Assembly: GCA_015492195.1 (NCBI GenBank)
Contig: WGFP01000052.1
Span: 1 to 14,671 of the forward strand
Reading direction: 5' to 3'
Length of the DNA: 14,671 nucleotides
From: Acidiferrobacterales bacterium
GTDB lineage: Bacteria; Pseudomonadota; Gammaproteobacteria; Acidiferrobacterales; Sulfurifustaceae
Of the stretch, positions 7,338 to 14,418 are shown piece by piece (the first letter of the stretch is position 1; each line of letters begins with the position of its first letter). A program made the position numbers and the translations under genes. The notes under the pieces are model-generated. The model did not search any database. It had not been told where the DNA came from and saw nothing but the letters and a program-made list of their open reading frames with translations.

Positions 7338-9626
7338 TTTCTTCCGATTAATGCGCGCCACCGTTTCGAGCGAGCGGATCTGGCGCATGATTTTCGCCAG
7401 ATGCGCCCGGTCGCGCACTTCAATGATAAAATCCATGGTGGTGTAGCGCCCGTCACGATCATCGAACGACACGGTGTCGATATTGGCTTCCTGTTCCGCG
7501 ATCGCCGCGGCGACGGAGGCCAGCACCCCGCGCTGATTCTTGACTTCCACGCGGAAACCGACGGGGAATACCCCTTCAATGTCCTGTTCCCACTGCACAT
7601 CCAGCCACTGTTCCGGGTGCTTGCGGTACTTGGCCACGTTGGGGCAACCCTCCGTGTGCACCACGATTCCGCGCCCGGCGGACAGAAAGCCGAGTATCGG
7701 ATCGCCCGGGATCGGGCGGCAGCAGCGCGCGTAGGTTACGACCACGCCTTCGGTGCCGCGGATCGCAAGCACCGGCGCCTTGCGCTTCTTTTTCCCTCTC
7801 CACTTCATCGGGAATGCGAATTTAGTACGCGAAGCCTTCATCGACGGTTCGGGGATAAGCTGCCGCGCGACCACGATCGCCTGGCGGTTACCGAGCCCGA
7901 TCTCGCTCAGGAGCTGGTTCCAGTCCTTGAGTTTCAGGGTCCGGAGCAAGGCGCTTCGCTGCGACTCGCTCACGCGGGAACCGTCACTCCCCAGGGTCTG
8001 AATCGCTTTCTCCAGTAATCGCCCGCCGAGTTTGACGGCCTCACCCACTCTCAGGTTTTTGAGATAGCTGCGGATATGGGCGCGCGCCTTGCTCGTCACC
8101 ACGTAATCCAGCCACATGGGGTTGGGGTGACTCCAGTCCGACGTGATGATCTCGACATGATCGCCGTTGCGCAAAGTGGTTCGCAGCGGGACAAGCTGAT
8201 GGTTCACCTTGGCCCTCACGCAATGATCGCCGACATCGGTATGCACGTCATAGGCAAAATCGATAACGGTGGCGCCGCGGGGGAGTTTTTTGATTTCGCC
8301 GTTGGGCGTGAAGACGTAAACTTCGTCGGGAAACAGATCGATCTTGAGATGTTCCAGGAATTCGCGCGGATTCCCGGCTTTCTGCTGTGTCTCAAGCAGA
8401 TCCTTCAGCCATTGAAGCGCCCGTTGTTGAACGTGATCGGCCCGGGTGTCACCACTCTTGTATAACCAGTGTGAGGCGACGCCGGCCTCGGCGACACGAT
8501 GCATTTCCCGCGTCCGTATCTGAACTTCAATGGATATTCCGAACGGGCCGAACACGACCGTGTGCAACGACTGATAGCCGTTGGCCTTGGGGATGGCGAT
8601 GTAATCCTTGAACCGCCCGGGTATCGGCTTGTAGAGATTATGAATCACCCCGAGCGCGCGGTAGCAATCATCCGCCTTATCCACAATGATACGAAAACCG
8701 TAGACGTCAAATACCTGTTCGAAAGACAACCTCTTGTGCTGCATCTTTTTATAGATGCTGTATAAATTTTTCTCCCGGCCGGTGATCTCGGCACGCAGGC
8801 CTTCGCGTTCCAGCTGATTAATAATGGCGGTGCGAACCTTCTCCACGATCGCCTTACGGTTGCCGTGGCGCCGGCGTACCGCCTCGGCGAGAACGCGGTA
8901 ACGCAGAGGAAAAAGGGTGGCGAAGGCCAAGTCTTCCAACTCAATAGACCACTGGCGTACGCCGAGGCGGTTGGCGATCGGCGCATAGATATCGAGGGTC
9001 TCGCGGGCGATCGCGCGTTGTCTGGCTTGCGGCAGGGCGCCCACAGTGCGCATGTTGTGCAGGCGGTCGGCGAGCTTGATGAGTATCACGCGAATGTCAC
9101 TTGCCATGGCAAGCAGCATCTTGCGAAAGTTTTCCGCCTGCGCTTCTTCCTGCGTCTGGAATTCGATTCTTGTTATCTTGCTGACGCCGTCAACCAATTC
9201 CGCAACATCCTTGCCGAATTCCTTTGCGATTTGATCCTTAACCGTTTCGGTATCTTCAATGACGTCGTGAAGGATGGCGGCGGAAATGCTTTTGCCGTCC
9301 ATGTGCATGGAGGCCAATATGCGCGCGACTTCGAGGGGATGGTAGATATACGGTTCACCGCTGCGGCGGAGCTGGCCTTCATGGGCCTCGGCCCCGAACA
9401 GGTAGGCATTAAATACGTCGGCGACGTCTTTGGGTTCAAGATAGGTTTCGAGAATCGCGCACAGGTCGCTGATCTGGAACCTGTGCCCGACTACGGATTG
9501 CCCGCGAGACGGTGGCCCGCCATCAAGCCGTTTCGCCGCCTCCTTCGTCGTTGGCCGGGCCGGACGGGGGCGTCTCTTCGGGGGCGGCGTTGCCGACCGC
9601 TTCGGTTTGCTCGGGTGTGTCTTCAT
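7332..9626 (-). CDS. spoT: Bifunctional (p)ppGpp synthetase/hydrolase SpoT
   Basis: A long RelA/SpoT homologue that makes and degrades the stringent-response alarmone. Numbering from the ATG at 9626 (764 residues): the HD hydrolase domain has YIYHPLEVA and HDVIED at 120-125. The synthetase domain has VYGFRIIV, RFKD at 338-341 and NGYQSLHT. A TGS domain follows at about 433-494, then a YARCCRPIPGD segment and a C-terminal ACT domain at about 691-764. RFKD, rather than the ExDD of RelA, is the mark of bifunctional or hydrolase-competent enzymes. The start is unsettled. Conserved sequence begins near RFQISDLCAILETYL, but the frame has no ATG, GTG or TTG nearby, so the start most likely lies inside rpoZ. 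ATG at 9626 has only a weak GGA upstream. Alternatives are ATG 9671 and TTG 9692. This gives a Pro/Lys/Arg-rich N-terminal extension of about 40 residues. Confidence 0.95.
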   Translation of the reverse strand: MKTHPSKPKRSATPPPKRRPRPARPTTKEAAKRLDGGPPSRGQSVVGHRFQISDLCAILETYLEPKDVADVFNAYLFGAEAHEGQLRRSGEPYIYHPLEVARILASMHMDGKSISAAILHDVIEDTETVKDQIAKEFGKDVAELVDGVSKITRIEFQTQEEAQAENFRKMLLAMASDIRVILIKLADRLHNMRTVGALPQARQRAIARETLDIYAPIANRLGVRQWSIELEDLAFATLFPLRYRVLAEAVRRRHGNRKAIVEKVRTAIINQLEREGLRAEITGREKNLYSIYKKMQHKRLSFEQVFDVYGFRIIVDKADDCYRALGVIHNLYKPIPGRFKDYIAIPKANGYQSLHTVVFGPFGISIEVQIRTREMHRVAEAGVASHWLYKSGDTRADHVQQRALQWLKDLLETQQKAGNPREFLEHLKIDLFPDEVYVFTPNGEIKKLPRGATVIDFAYDVHTDVGDHCVRAKVNHQLVPLRTTLRNGDHVEIITSDWSHPNPMWLDYVVTSKARAHIRSYLKNLRVGEAVKLGGRLLEKAIQTLGSDGSRVSESQRSALLRTLKLKDWNQLLSEIGLGNRQAIVVARQLIPEPSMKASRTKFAFPMKWRGKKKRKAPVLAIRGTEGVVVTYARCCRPIPGDPILGFLSAGRGIVVHTEGCPNVAKYRKHPEQWLDVQWEQDIEGVFPVGFRVEVKNQRGVLASVAAAIAEQEANIDTVSFDDRDGRYTTMDFIIEVRDRAHLAKIMRQIRSLETVARINRKKG

Positions 9627-9849
9627 CAGTTTCCAGTCCGACTTGCGAGTCCTCTTCGTCCAGTATGGCATTGGTAACGAAACCGCCGGCAATCTCGCGC
9701 AGTGCGATCACCGTGTTCTTGTCGTTTTCCTTGGGCACGCAGGGTTCCGCACCCGCGTTCAATTGACGCGTGCGTTTGGCGGCCACCAGCACCAGCTGAA
9801 ACCGGTTGTCCACGTTTTCCAGACAGTCTTCTACAGTAATACGGGCCAT
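9523..9849 (-). CDS. rpoZ: DNA-directed RNA polymerase omega subunit
   Basis: Omega supports folding of the beta' subunit and RNA polymerase assembly, and in many proteobacteria contributes to a ppGpp-binding site. From the ATG at 9849 it has 108 residues (E. coli 91). MARITVEDCLENVDNRFQLV at 1-20, AAKRTRQL at 23-30 and ALREIAGGFV are the family signature. GAGG lies four bases past a TT before the start, a good ribosome-binding site. The frame stays open upstream to 9939, but those residues do not look like omega. The C-terminal ~45 residues are acidic and Pro/Gly-rich (many Asp, Glu, Thr), longer than in E. coli, and their DNA overlaps the start of spoT in another frame. It lies between gmk and spoT as in E. 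coli. Confidence 0.97.
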   Translation of the reverse strand: MARITVEDCLENVDNRFQLVLVAAKRTRQLNAGAEPCVPKENDKNTVIALREIAGGFVTNAILDEEDSQVGLETDEDTPEQTEAVGNAAPEETPPSGPANDEGGGETA

Positions 9850-10007
9850 ACGTAACCTCAAAGTGTTAGTTGAAAGATAAGAGGAGAAAACCGCGACAAA
9901 TAAGCCGAACGCCTTCCTGGTGGTCCAGGATTTCCTCACATCTTAGGGGTACATCGCGAATACCCTGCGCTGTCTTTATCTTACTGATAGCAAGACCTCT
10001 TTTCCAG

Positions 10008-10613
10008 CTATTCCTGCAAAAGTGACGCCGGATCCAGCGTCAGCGGGCGGCGCGCCTCCGGTTCCCCCCGGATAATGGCCTTCAGGTCTTGAAGTGCGGC
10101 CTCGAATTCGTCGTTCACCACCACGTAATCAAATTCATCGTAATGGCGCATCTCGGCCGATGCCTCGCGCATGCGCCGCTCGATCACCTCCGGGGGGTCC
10201 TGGCCGCGCAGGGTCAACCGTTCTTTCAAGGCCGCACGCGAGGGCGGGAGGATAAAAATGCCGACCGCTTGCGGCATCTGCTGTTTGATCGAACGCGCGC
10301 CCTGCCAGTCAATGTCCAGGATCACATCCTTGCCCTGTTTGAGCAGGTTCTCAACCACCGCGCGCGAGGTCCCGTAGAGATGGTCGAACACCCGGGCATA
10401 TTCCAGAAAACGCCCGGCGGCGATCATTTCCTCGAAGTCTTTTTGCGTGACAAAATAATAATGCACCCCGTGCTGCTCACCCGGGCGCGGCGGACGCGTG
10501 GTGTGCGACACCGAAAAGACGAGGTCCGGCAGGCTTTCCACCAGCGCGTTGGCGAGGCTGGTTTTGCCCGCCCCCGACGGCGCTGAAAAGATGAATAGGG
10601 TACCGGCCTTCAT
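10008..10613 (-). CDS. gmk: Guanylate kinase
   Basis: Gmk phosphorylates GMP (and dGMP) to GDP with ATP in the cytosol, supplying GTP and the precursor of ppGpp. The 201 residues fit the family. The P-loop SAPSGAGKTS is at 10-19. The GMP-binding SHTTRPPRPGE is at 36-46, with FLEYARVFDHLYGTS at 69-83. LDIDWQGA at 99-106 is the Walker B-like segment. The lid RLTLRGQDPPEVIERRM is present. The start is the ATG at 10613, without a strong ribosome-binding site. It follows yicC through a heptad repeat spacer and precedes rpoZ by 158 bases. That gap contains a 6-base-pair hairpin at 9915-9930 (TCCTGG/CCAGGA) with no T-run. Confidence 0.98.
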   Translation of the reverse strand: MKAGTLFIFSAPSGAGKTSLANALVESLPDLVFSVSHTTRPPRPGEQHGVHYYFVTQKDFEEMIAAGRFLEYARVFDHLYGTSRAVVENLLKQGKDVILDIDWQGARSIKQQMPQAVGIFILPPSRAALKERLTLRGQDPPEVIERRMREASAEMRHYDEFDYVVVNDEFEAALQDLKAIIRGEPEARRPLTLDPASLLQE

Positions 10614-10621
10614 GAACCAAA

Positions 10622-10700
10622 GCAGTGAACAGCGAGTAGCGAATATCGAGAAACAACATGCATAACCTCGCTACTTGCTGGTCGAAACTTGTAACTGATT
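10622..10700. repeat. Heptad-period inverted repeats between yicC and gmk
   Basis: The left part (10622-10650) reads in 7-base units such as CAGTGAA, CAGCGAG and TAGCGAA. The right part holds the reverse-complement type in strict phase: ACTTGCT at 10673-10679, ACTTGTA at 10687-10693 and ACTGATT at 10694-10700. The arms could pair imperfectly in the yicC-gmk transcript. The unit matches those at 6790-6870 and 7284-7337. Confidence 0.55.
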
Positions 10701-11567
10701 TTATTCAATATTCTGCACCTGCTCGCGCGTCTGTTCGATCAACACCTTCAATTCCACGGCGGCGTTGGTCATGCGGATGTCCACGGATTTTGACGCCAGG
10801 GTGTTGGCCTCGCGATTGAGTTCCTGCATAAGAAAATCCAGCCGCCTTCCAACCTGTCCCGGGCCGGCAAGCACACGCCGTACTTCGTCTACGTGCGCCG
10901 CCAGCCGGTCCATCTCTTCCGTCACGTCGCTCTTTTGGGTAAATAAAACGATTTCCTGTTCGACTCTGGCCGGATCCAGTTCCTGCCGCACCTCTTTGAG
11001 CCGCGCCTCGAGACGCTCGCGAAAGGCCTGCACCGTTTCCGGAAGAATCGCCTGCACATCATTGATTGTCCGCTGCATGGCCGCGAGACGCTGGTTGATC
11101 AGTTCCTGCATGCGCTCGCCTTCCCGCTGACGCATCTCCACCAATGCATCCAACGTCTGCGAAAGCAGCTCGATCGTGGCAGCGCCGAGCGATTCAAAGT
11201 CGATCTTCGGGGGTTTCAGCACGCCCGGCCAGCGGAGCACGTCAATGAGGCGCAGGGGCGCGAGATTGTCCGAGATCGCGGCGATTTTTTCAGCCGCCTC
11301 CAGCAGGCGCCGGGCCTGCGCTTCGTCCGTTTCAATCGCGGTGGTTGCGGCGTCTTCGGGCTGGAAGCGCAAGGTGCAGTCGATCTTCCCGCGCGCCAGC
11401 CGGGCGCCGATCGTCTCGCGTACCTGCGGTTCGAGCCCGCGCAGGTCCTCCGGAAGACGCGTGCTGATTTCCAGATAGCGGTGGTTTACGGACCGCAATT
11501 CCCACACCAGCTTGCCCCAGGACGTATCGGCCTCCTGCCGGGCGAATGCGGTCATGCTTAGCGTCAT
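10701..11567 (-). CDS. yicC: YicC family endoribonuclease
   Basis: YicC proteins are widely conserved. E. coli YicC has been reported as a metal-dependent endoribonuclease that affects small-RNA turnover. Here the protein is 288 residues from the ATG at 11567 (E. coli 287). The N-terminal domain carries MTAFARQE and the signature RSVNHRYLE at about 25-33. The central region is helical, Glu/Arg-rich and likely coiled-coil (about 140-230). The C-terminal domain carries GRRLDFLMQELNREANTLASKS beginning near 240, the conserved DUF1732 block. Alternative starts are TTG 11576 and ATG 11555. The last matches the E. coli start and cannot be ruled out. It is first in the leftward unit, and yicC-gmk adjacency is common in bacteria. 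The region upstream is shared with the divergent kinase. Confidence 0.95.
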   Translation of the reverse strand: MTLSMTAFARQEADTSWGKLVWELRSVNHRYLEISTRLPEDLRGLEPQVRETIGARLARGKIDCTLRFQPEDAATTAIETDEAQARRLLEAAEKIAAISDNLAPLRLIDVLRWPGVLKPPKIDFESLGAATIELLSQTLDALVEMRQREGERMQELINQRLAAMQRTINDVQAILPETVQAFRERLEARLKEVRQELDPARVEQEIVLFTQKSDVTEEMDRLAAHVDEVRRVLAGPGQVGRRLDFLMQELNREANTLASKSVDIRMTNAAVELKVLIEQTREQVQNIE

Positions 11568-11662
11568 TGATTTCAATCCGTGCGAGTCAAATAAGCCTGG
11601 ATGGTAAACGGAATTTCACGACGGTAAAACCCATTGTCCCCGGCGTCGTGGTTCAGGAAATG

Positions 11663-11672
11663 TATAATTATA
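11663..11672. promoter_or_regulatory. Palindromic TATAATTATA, possible -10 element for yicC
   Basis: A perfect 10-base palindrome containing TATAAT on both strands, about 100 bases upstream of the yicC start in the divergent intergenic region. On the minus strand it could serve as a -10 box for yicC, but no convincing -35 lies 16-18 bases upstream. A regulator half-site pair is another reading. Confidence 0.3.
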
Positions 11673-11707
11673 TGGTACTGTCGCCAGGCCGGTTTGAATC
11701 ATAACCA

Positions 11708-11735
11708 TTTTCACCGGCGATACTAAGCATATACT
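11708..11735 (+). promoter_or_regulatory. Candidate sigma-70 promoter of the kinase-phosphatase unit
   Basis: TTTTCA at 11708-11713 (four of six to TTGACA) is separated by 16 bases from TATACT at 11730-11735 (five of six to TATAAT). Transcription would begin near 11742, leaving about 24 bases before the ATG at 11766 and almost none before the GTG at 11748. Confidence 0.4.
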
Positions 11736-11765
11736 TGTAATATATGAGTGTCGCGTAGTTTCGGT

Positions 11766-12707
11766 ATGCAAATCAAAAACGCCCTGCCCACAGGTTATCT
11801 GCTTCATCAGTACCGCATCGCCAGAACGCTCGGCGGCGGAGGATTCAGTATTGTGTATCTGGCCTTCGATACGACCAACAACAAACGCGTCGTCATCAAG
11901 GAATACCTTCCCAGCGACCAGGCCACGCGCATGGATGACGAATCCGTCGAGAGCATATCCGCGGAGACCTCCACCACCTTCCGCCATGGAATGAAACGTT
12001 TTTTCGACGAAGCCGCGACGCTGGCCAAGGTTAACCACCCCAACATCGTGCACGTCACGGATTTTTTTCGCGAGAACAACACCGTCTACCTTGTGATGGA
12101 CCACGAGCAGGGCAAGGATCTGCGCTGGTATATCAAGCGCCATTCGGGAAGGCTCAGTGAGAAATTCATCCGCACCGTGTTTCCCCAGTTGCTGTCGGGC
12201 CTGCGAGAGCTGCACAGCCACAATCTGCTGCATCTGGACATCAAGCCGGCGAATATTTTTCTGCGGCCGGGCGGAAGGCCCATGTTGCTCGATTTCGGCG
12301 CCACCCAGGCGGCGTTTTCCGGAAACAAGCCGCTCGGCCCCCATACATTGACCCTGGGTTTCGCGCCCATTGAACAACATCAACGCGGGCATATCGGCCC
12401 GTGGACCGATCTCTACGCCATCGGCGCCTCCATGTACGCGTGCATGAGCGGAAAAGCGCCGCCGTCCGCGATCAAACGCGCGAAGAAAGACAAATACAAA
12501 CCGGCGGTGCGCGCCTACGCCAAGCGTTACTCAAGGGAGCTTCTCGAAGCCGTGGACTGGTGTATGCAGATGGATCAGTTTGAACGGCCGCAGAAGGTGG
12601 ACGCGCTGCTTGAATTTTTGAATCGGCCGCCCGCCGAACCCGAAAAACGCGAACCCCAAGGCCTGTTCGAGCACCTGAGTCAGAAACTGCCCTGGACCAG
12701 GAAGTAA
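11766..12707 (+). CDS. Serine/threonine protein kinase, non-RD type
   Basis: A Hanks-type kinase of 313 residues from the ATG at 11766. The frame extends to a GTG at 11748. I prefer 11766 because NALPTGYLLHQY, which follows, is the usual beginning of this subfamily. Numbering from 11766: glycine loop LGGGGFSIVY at about 22-31, ATP-binding Lys45 in VIKEY, helix-C Glu82, catalytic HLDIKPANI at 156-164 with Asp158, DFG at 176-178, GFAPIEQ in place of the APE motif, and TDLYAIGASMY. The catalytic Asp is preceded by Leu instead of Arg, so it is a non-RD kinase and may not need activation-loop phosphorylation. No transmembrane or sensor domain is seen, so it is probably cytosolic. The PP2C phosphatase six bases downstream is the obvious antagonist. 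Similar kinase-phosphatase pairs regulate type VI secretion, but no such genes are here. Substrates are unknown. Confidence 0.93.
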   Translation: MQIKNALPTGYLLHQYRIARTLGGGGFSIVYLAFDTTNNKRVVIKEYLPSDQATRMDDESVESISAETSTTFRHGMKRFFDEAATLAKVNHPNIVHVTDFFRENNTVYLVMDHEQGKDLRWYIKRHSGRLSEKFIRTVFPQLLSGLRELHSHNLLHLDIKPANIFLRPGGRPMLLDFGATQAAFSGNKPLGPHTLTLGFAPIEQHQRGHIGPWTDLYAIGASMYACMSGKAPPSAIKRAKKDKYKPAVRAYAKRYSRELLEAVDWCMQMDQFERPQKVDALLEFLNRPPAEPEKREPQGLFEHLSQKLPWTRK

Positions 12708-12713
12708 ACCGTC

Positions 12714-13652
12714 GTGAATTATCAGCTGTCGCAATACAGTCTGCGCGGGGCGCGGCCCACCAACCAGGACCGGGTCGGAGCGGCCGACCGCGGCAATGCC
12801 GTGATCATGGCGCTGGCGGACGGCCTCGGCGGCCACATGGGCGGGGAACTCGCCGCCGAGACCCTGGTGCAGACGGTGATCCGCATGTTTCAGAACGTCA
12901 GGCACCCGACCATCACAAATCCCTCGGCGTTTCTTGCGCTGACCATCCTCCACGCGCACAAGTCCATTGTCGAGCGCGGCAAGAACCACATTCCACCCCT
13001 GGATCCGCGTACCACCTGTGTGGTTTGTCTGGTACAAAACGGCTATGCCTACTGGGCGCACGTGGGCGACAGCCGCCTCTATTATTTTCGTGACAATAAG
13101 CTCGTGCAGCGGACGCAGGACCACACCACGATAGAAGAGTTGCGCAACGACGGTTTGATCAGCGAAGAGGAGATGGGTGATCATCCCCATAAGGGACATT
13201 TGCTGAAATGCGTCGGCGGACCCAACAAACCCACCATCAGTCTTGGAAAGGAAACCTTGTTGGGAAAGGGGGACACGCTGCTCCTGTGTACCGACGGTTT
13301 GTGGGAGGCGCTCTCTCCGGCTGAGATCGGCCGATATATTAAATATGAGACATTGGATGAAGGCATCGAGGAAATGCTCCTCGCCGCCGAAAAGAAAATG
13401 GGAAATACATGCGACAATATCAGCGCCGTTTGTCTGCGTTGGGAGGACAACGTGACTGACAGCCTTCCCTTGCAGAGCAACCAGGTGATAAACGTGGACG
13501 AAGACACGCTTTGGGAAAACGCGGCCATAGTCGCGGCGGCAAAGAAAACTCAAAGAAAAACCAAAAGGAAACCAAAAAAAGACAAGCATGATTCCATCGA
13601 AAGCCGCATCAAGGAATTCGAGGAATACCTGAAAAAATTCGATCCTAAATGA
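12714..13652 (+). CDS. PP2C-type serine/threonine phosphatase
   Basis: A metal-dependent protein phosphatase of 312 residues starting with GTG at 12714, after an AGGAAG ten bases upstream. PP2C motifs in order are NQDRV at 18-22 (Asp19), ADGLGGHMGGE at 35-45 (Asp36, Gly37 at the metal centre), HVGDSRLY at 116-123 (Asp119), QDHT at 135-138, CTDGLWE at 192-198 (Asp194) and CDNISAV at 233-239 (Asp234). The catalytic set is complete. The core ends near 243. An extra tail follows: an acidic stretch near 261-269, a Lys/Arg-rich linker (277-291) and a charged helix EFEEYLKKFDPK. The tail is longer than the PP2C core requires and may bind the partner, nucleic acid or membrane. The gene follows the kinase by six bases and presumably reverses its phosphorylation. 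Confidence 0.94.
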   Translation: MNYQLSQYSLRGARPTNQDRVGAADRGNAVIMALADGLGGHMGGELAAETLVQTVIRMFQNVRHPTITNPSAFLALTILHAHKSIVERGKNHIPPLDPRTTCVVCLVQNGYAYWAHVGDSRLYYFRDNKLVQRTQDHTTIEELRNDGLISEEEMGDHPHKGHLLKCVGGPNKPTISLGKETLLGKGDTLLLCTDGLWEALSPAEIGRYIKYETLDEGIEEMLLAAEKKMGNTCDNISAVCLRWEDNVTDSLPLQSNQVINVDEDTLWENAAIVAAAKKTQRKTKRKPKKDKHDSIESRIKEFEEYLKKFDPK

Positions 13653-13670
13653 TGCGGTAGCATCCGTTTT
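13651..13670 (+). terminator. Weak intrinsic terminator candidate after the phosphatase gene
   Basis: GATGC at 13651-13655 and GCATC at 13660-13664 form a five-pair stem with a four-base loop, followed by CGTTTT. The stem is short and overlaps the phosphatase stop codon, so it would be leaky. It may lower read-through into rph. Confidence 0.3.
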
Positions 13671-13695
13671 AACGAACATCCGAGTCAGAGACATG

Positions 13696-14418
13696 ATGCG
13701 ACCCAGCGGACGCGCGCCCGACGAACTGCGCAAGATCAAAATTACCCGACGATACACCCGGCACGCCGAAGGTTCGGTGCTCGTCGAATTCGGCGACACC
13801 CAGGTGCTGTGCAACGTCAGTATCGAGGACAAGGTGCCGCCGTTCCTCAAAGGCAAGGAACAGGGATGGGTGACGGCGGAGTACGGCATGCTGCCGCGCT
13901 CGACCGGCAGCCGCATGCCGCGTGAGGCGGTGCGCGGCAAACAGGGGGGACGCACCATGGAAATTCAGCGCCTGATCGGGCGCGCCCTGCGCTCGATGGT
14001 CGACCTCAAACGCCTCGGCGAGCGCACCTTCACCGTGGATTGCGACGTGATCCAGGCCGACGGCGGGACGCGTACTGCCTCCATCACCGGCGGGTGCGTG
14101 GCGCTGGTCGACGCCGTCAATCATTTGCGCGACCGGAACCTGCTTACCGAAAATCCGATCATTCATCTGGTGGCCTCGGTCTCCACCGGCATCTACAACG
14201 GAACGCCGGTTCTGGACCTGGATTACCTGGAAGACGCCAATGCCGAGACCGACATGAATTTCGCGATGAACGACGCCGGCGGATTTATCGAGATTCAGGG
14301 CACCGCCGAGAGCAAGACCTTCAGCATGGAGGAGATGCAGGCCATGACGGCGCTGGCGCAAAAGGGCATCAGGCAATTGCTCGAATATCAGCGCCGGGCG
14401 CTGGAAACCAAGGCATGA
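13696..14418 (+). CDS. rph: Ribonuclease PH
   Basis: RNase PH is a phosphate-dependent 3'-5' exoribonuclease that trims tRNA and other RNA 3' ends as a ring-shaped hexamer. From the second of two adjacent ATGs (13696; the first is 13693) it has 240 residues (E. coli about 238). Conserved blocks are MRPSGRAPDELR at the start, HAEGSVLVEFGDTQVLC at 23-39, GKQGGRTMEI with Arg86, QADGGTRTASITGG with Arg126 (both phosphate-binding in known RNase PH), and LDLDYLEDANAETDMN with Asp180 and Asp186 (catalytic metal region). All key residues are present, unlike the frameshifted rph of some E. coli K-12 strains. It lies 40 bases after the phosphatase and overlaps rdgB by four bases (ATGA), the common rph-rdgB arrangement. 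Confidence 0.98.
   Translation: MRPSGRAPDELRKIKITRRYTRHAEGSVLVEFGDTQVLCNVSIEDKVPPFLKGKEQGWVTAEYGMLPRSTGSRMPREAVRGKQGGRTMEIQRLIGRALRSMVDLKRLGERTFTVDCDVIQADGGTRTASITGGCVALVDAVNHLRDRNLLTENPIIHLVASVSTGIYNGTPVLDLDYLEDANAETDMNFAMNDAGGFIEIQGTAESKTFSMEEMQAMTALAQKGIRQLLEYQRRALETKA

Noticed and set aside
8865..9677. 270-codon plus-strand ORF opposite spoT and rpoZ
   Set aside because: It is antisense to the HD domain of SpoT and the RpoZ tail and has no recognisable domain.
9915..9930. Hairpin TCCTGG/CCAGGA in the gmk-rpoZ gap as a terminator
   Set aside because: The stem is six pairs with no following T-run on the transcribed strand, and the gene order suggests continued transcription.
9850..9939. 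Upstream extension of rpoZ to 9939
   Set aside because: The added 30 residues do not resemble omega, and a good GAGG ribosome-binding site stands before the ATG at 9849.
11616..12392. 258-codon minus-strand ORF opposite the kinase start
   Set aside because: It is antisense to clear kinase motifs (glycine loop to DFG), with no family resemblance of its own.
12531..13958. 475-codon minus-strand ORF opposite the phosphatase and rph
   Set aside because: It spans three well-identified plus-strand genes in antisense. The translation is a mirror product of GC-rich codons and matches no family.
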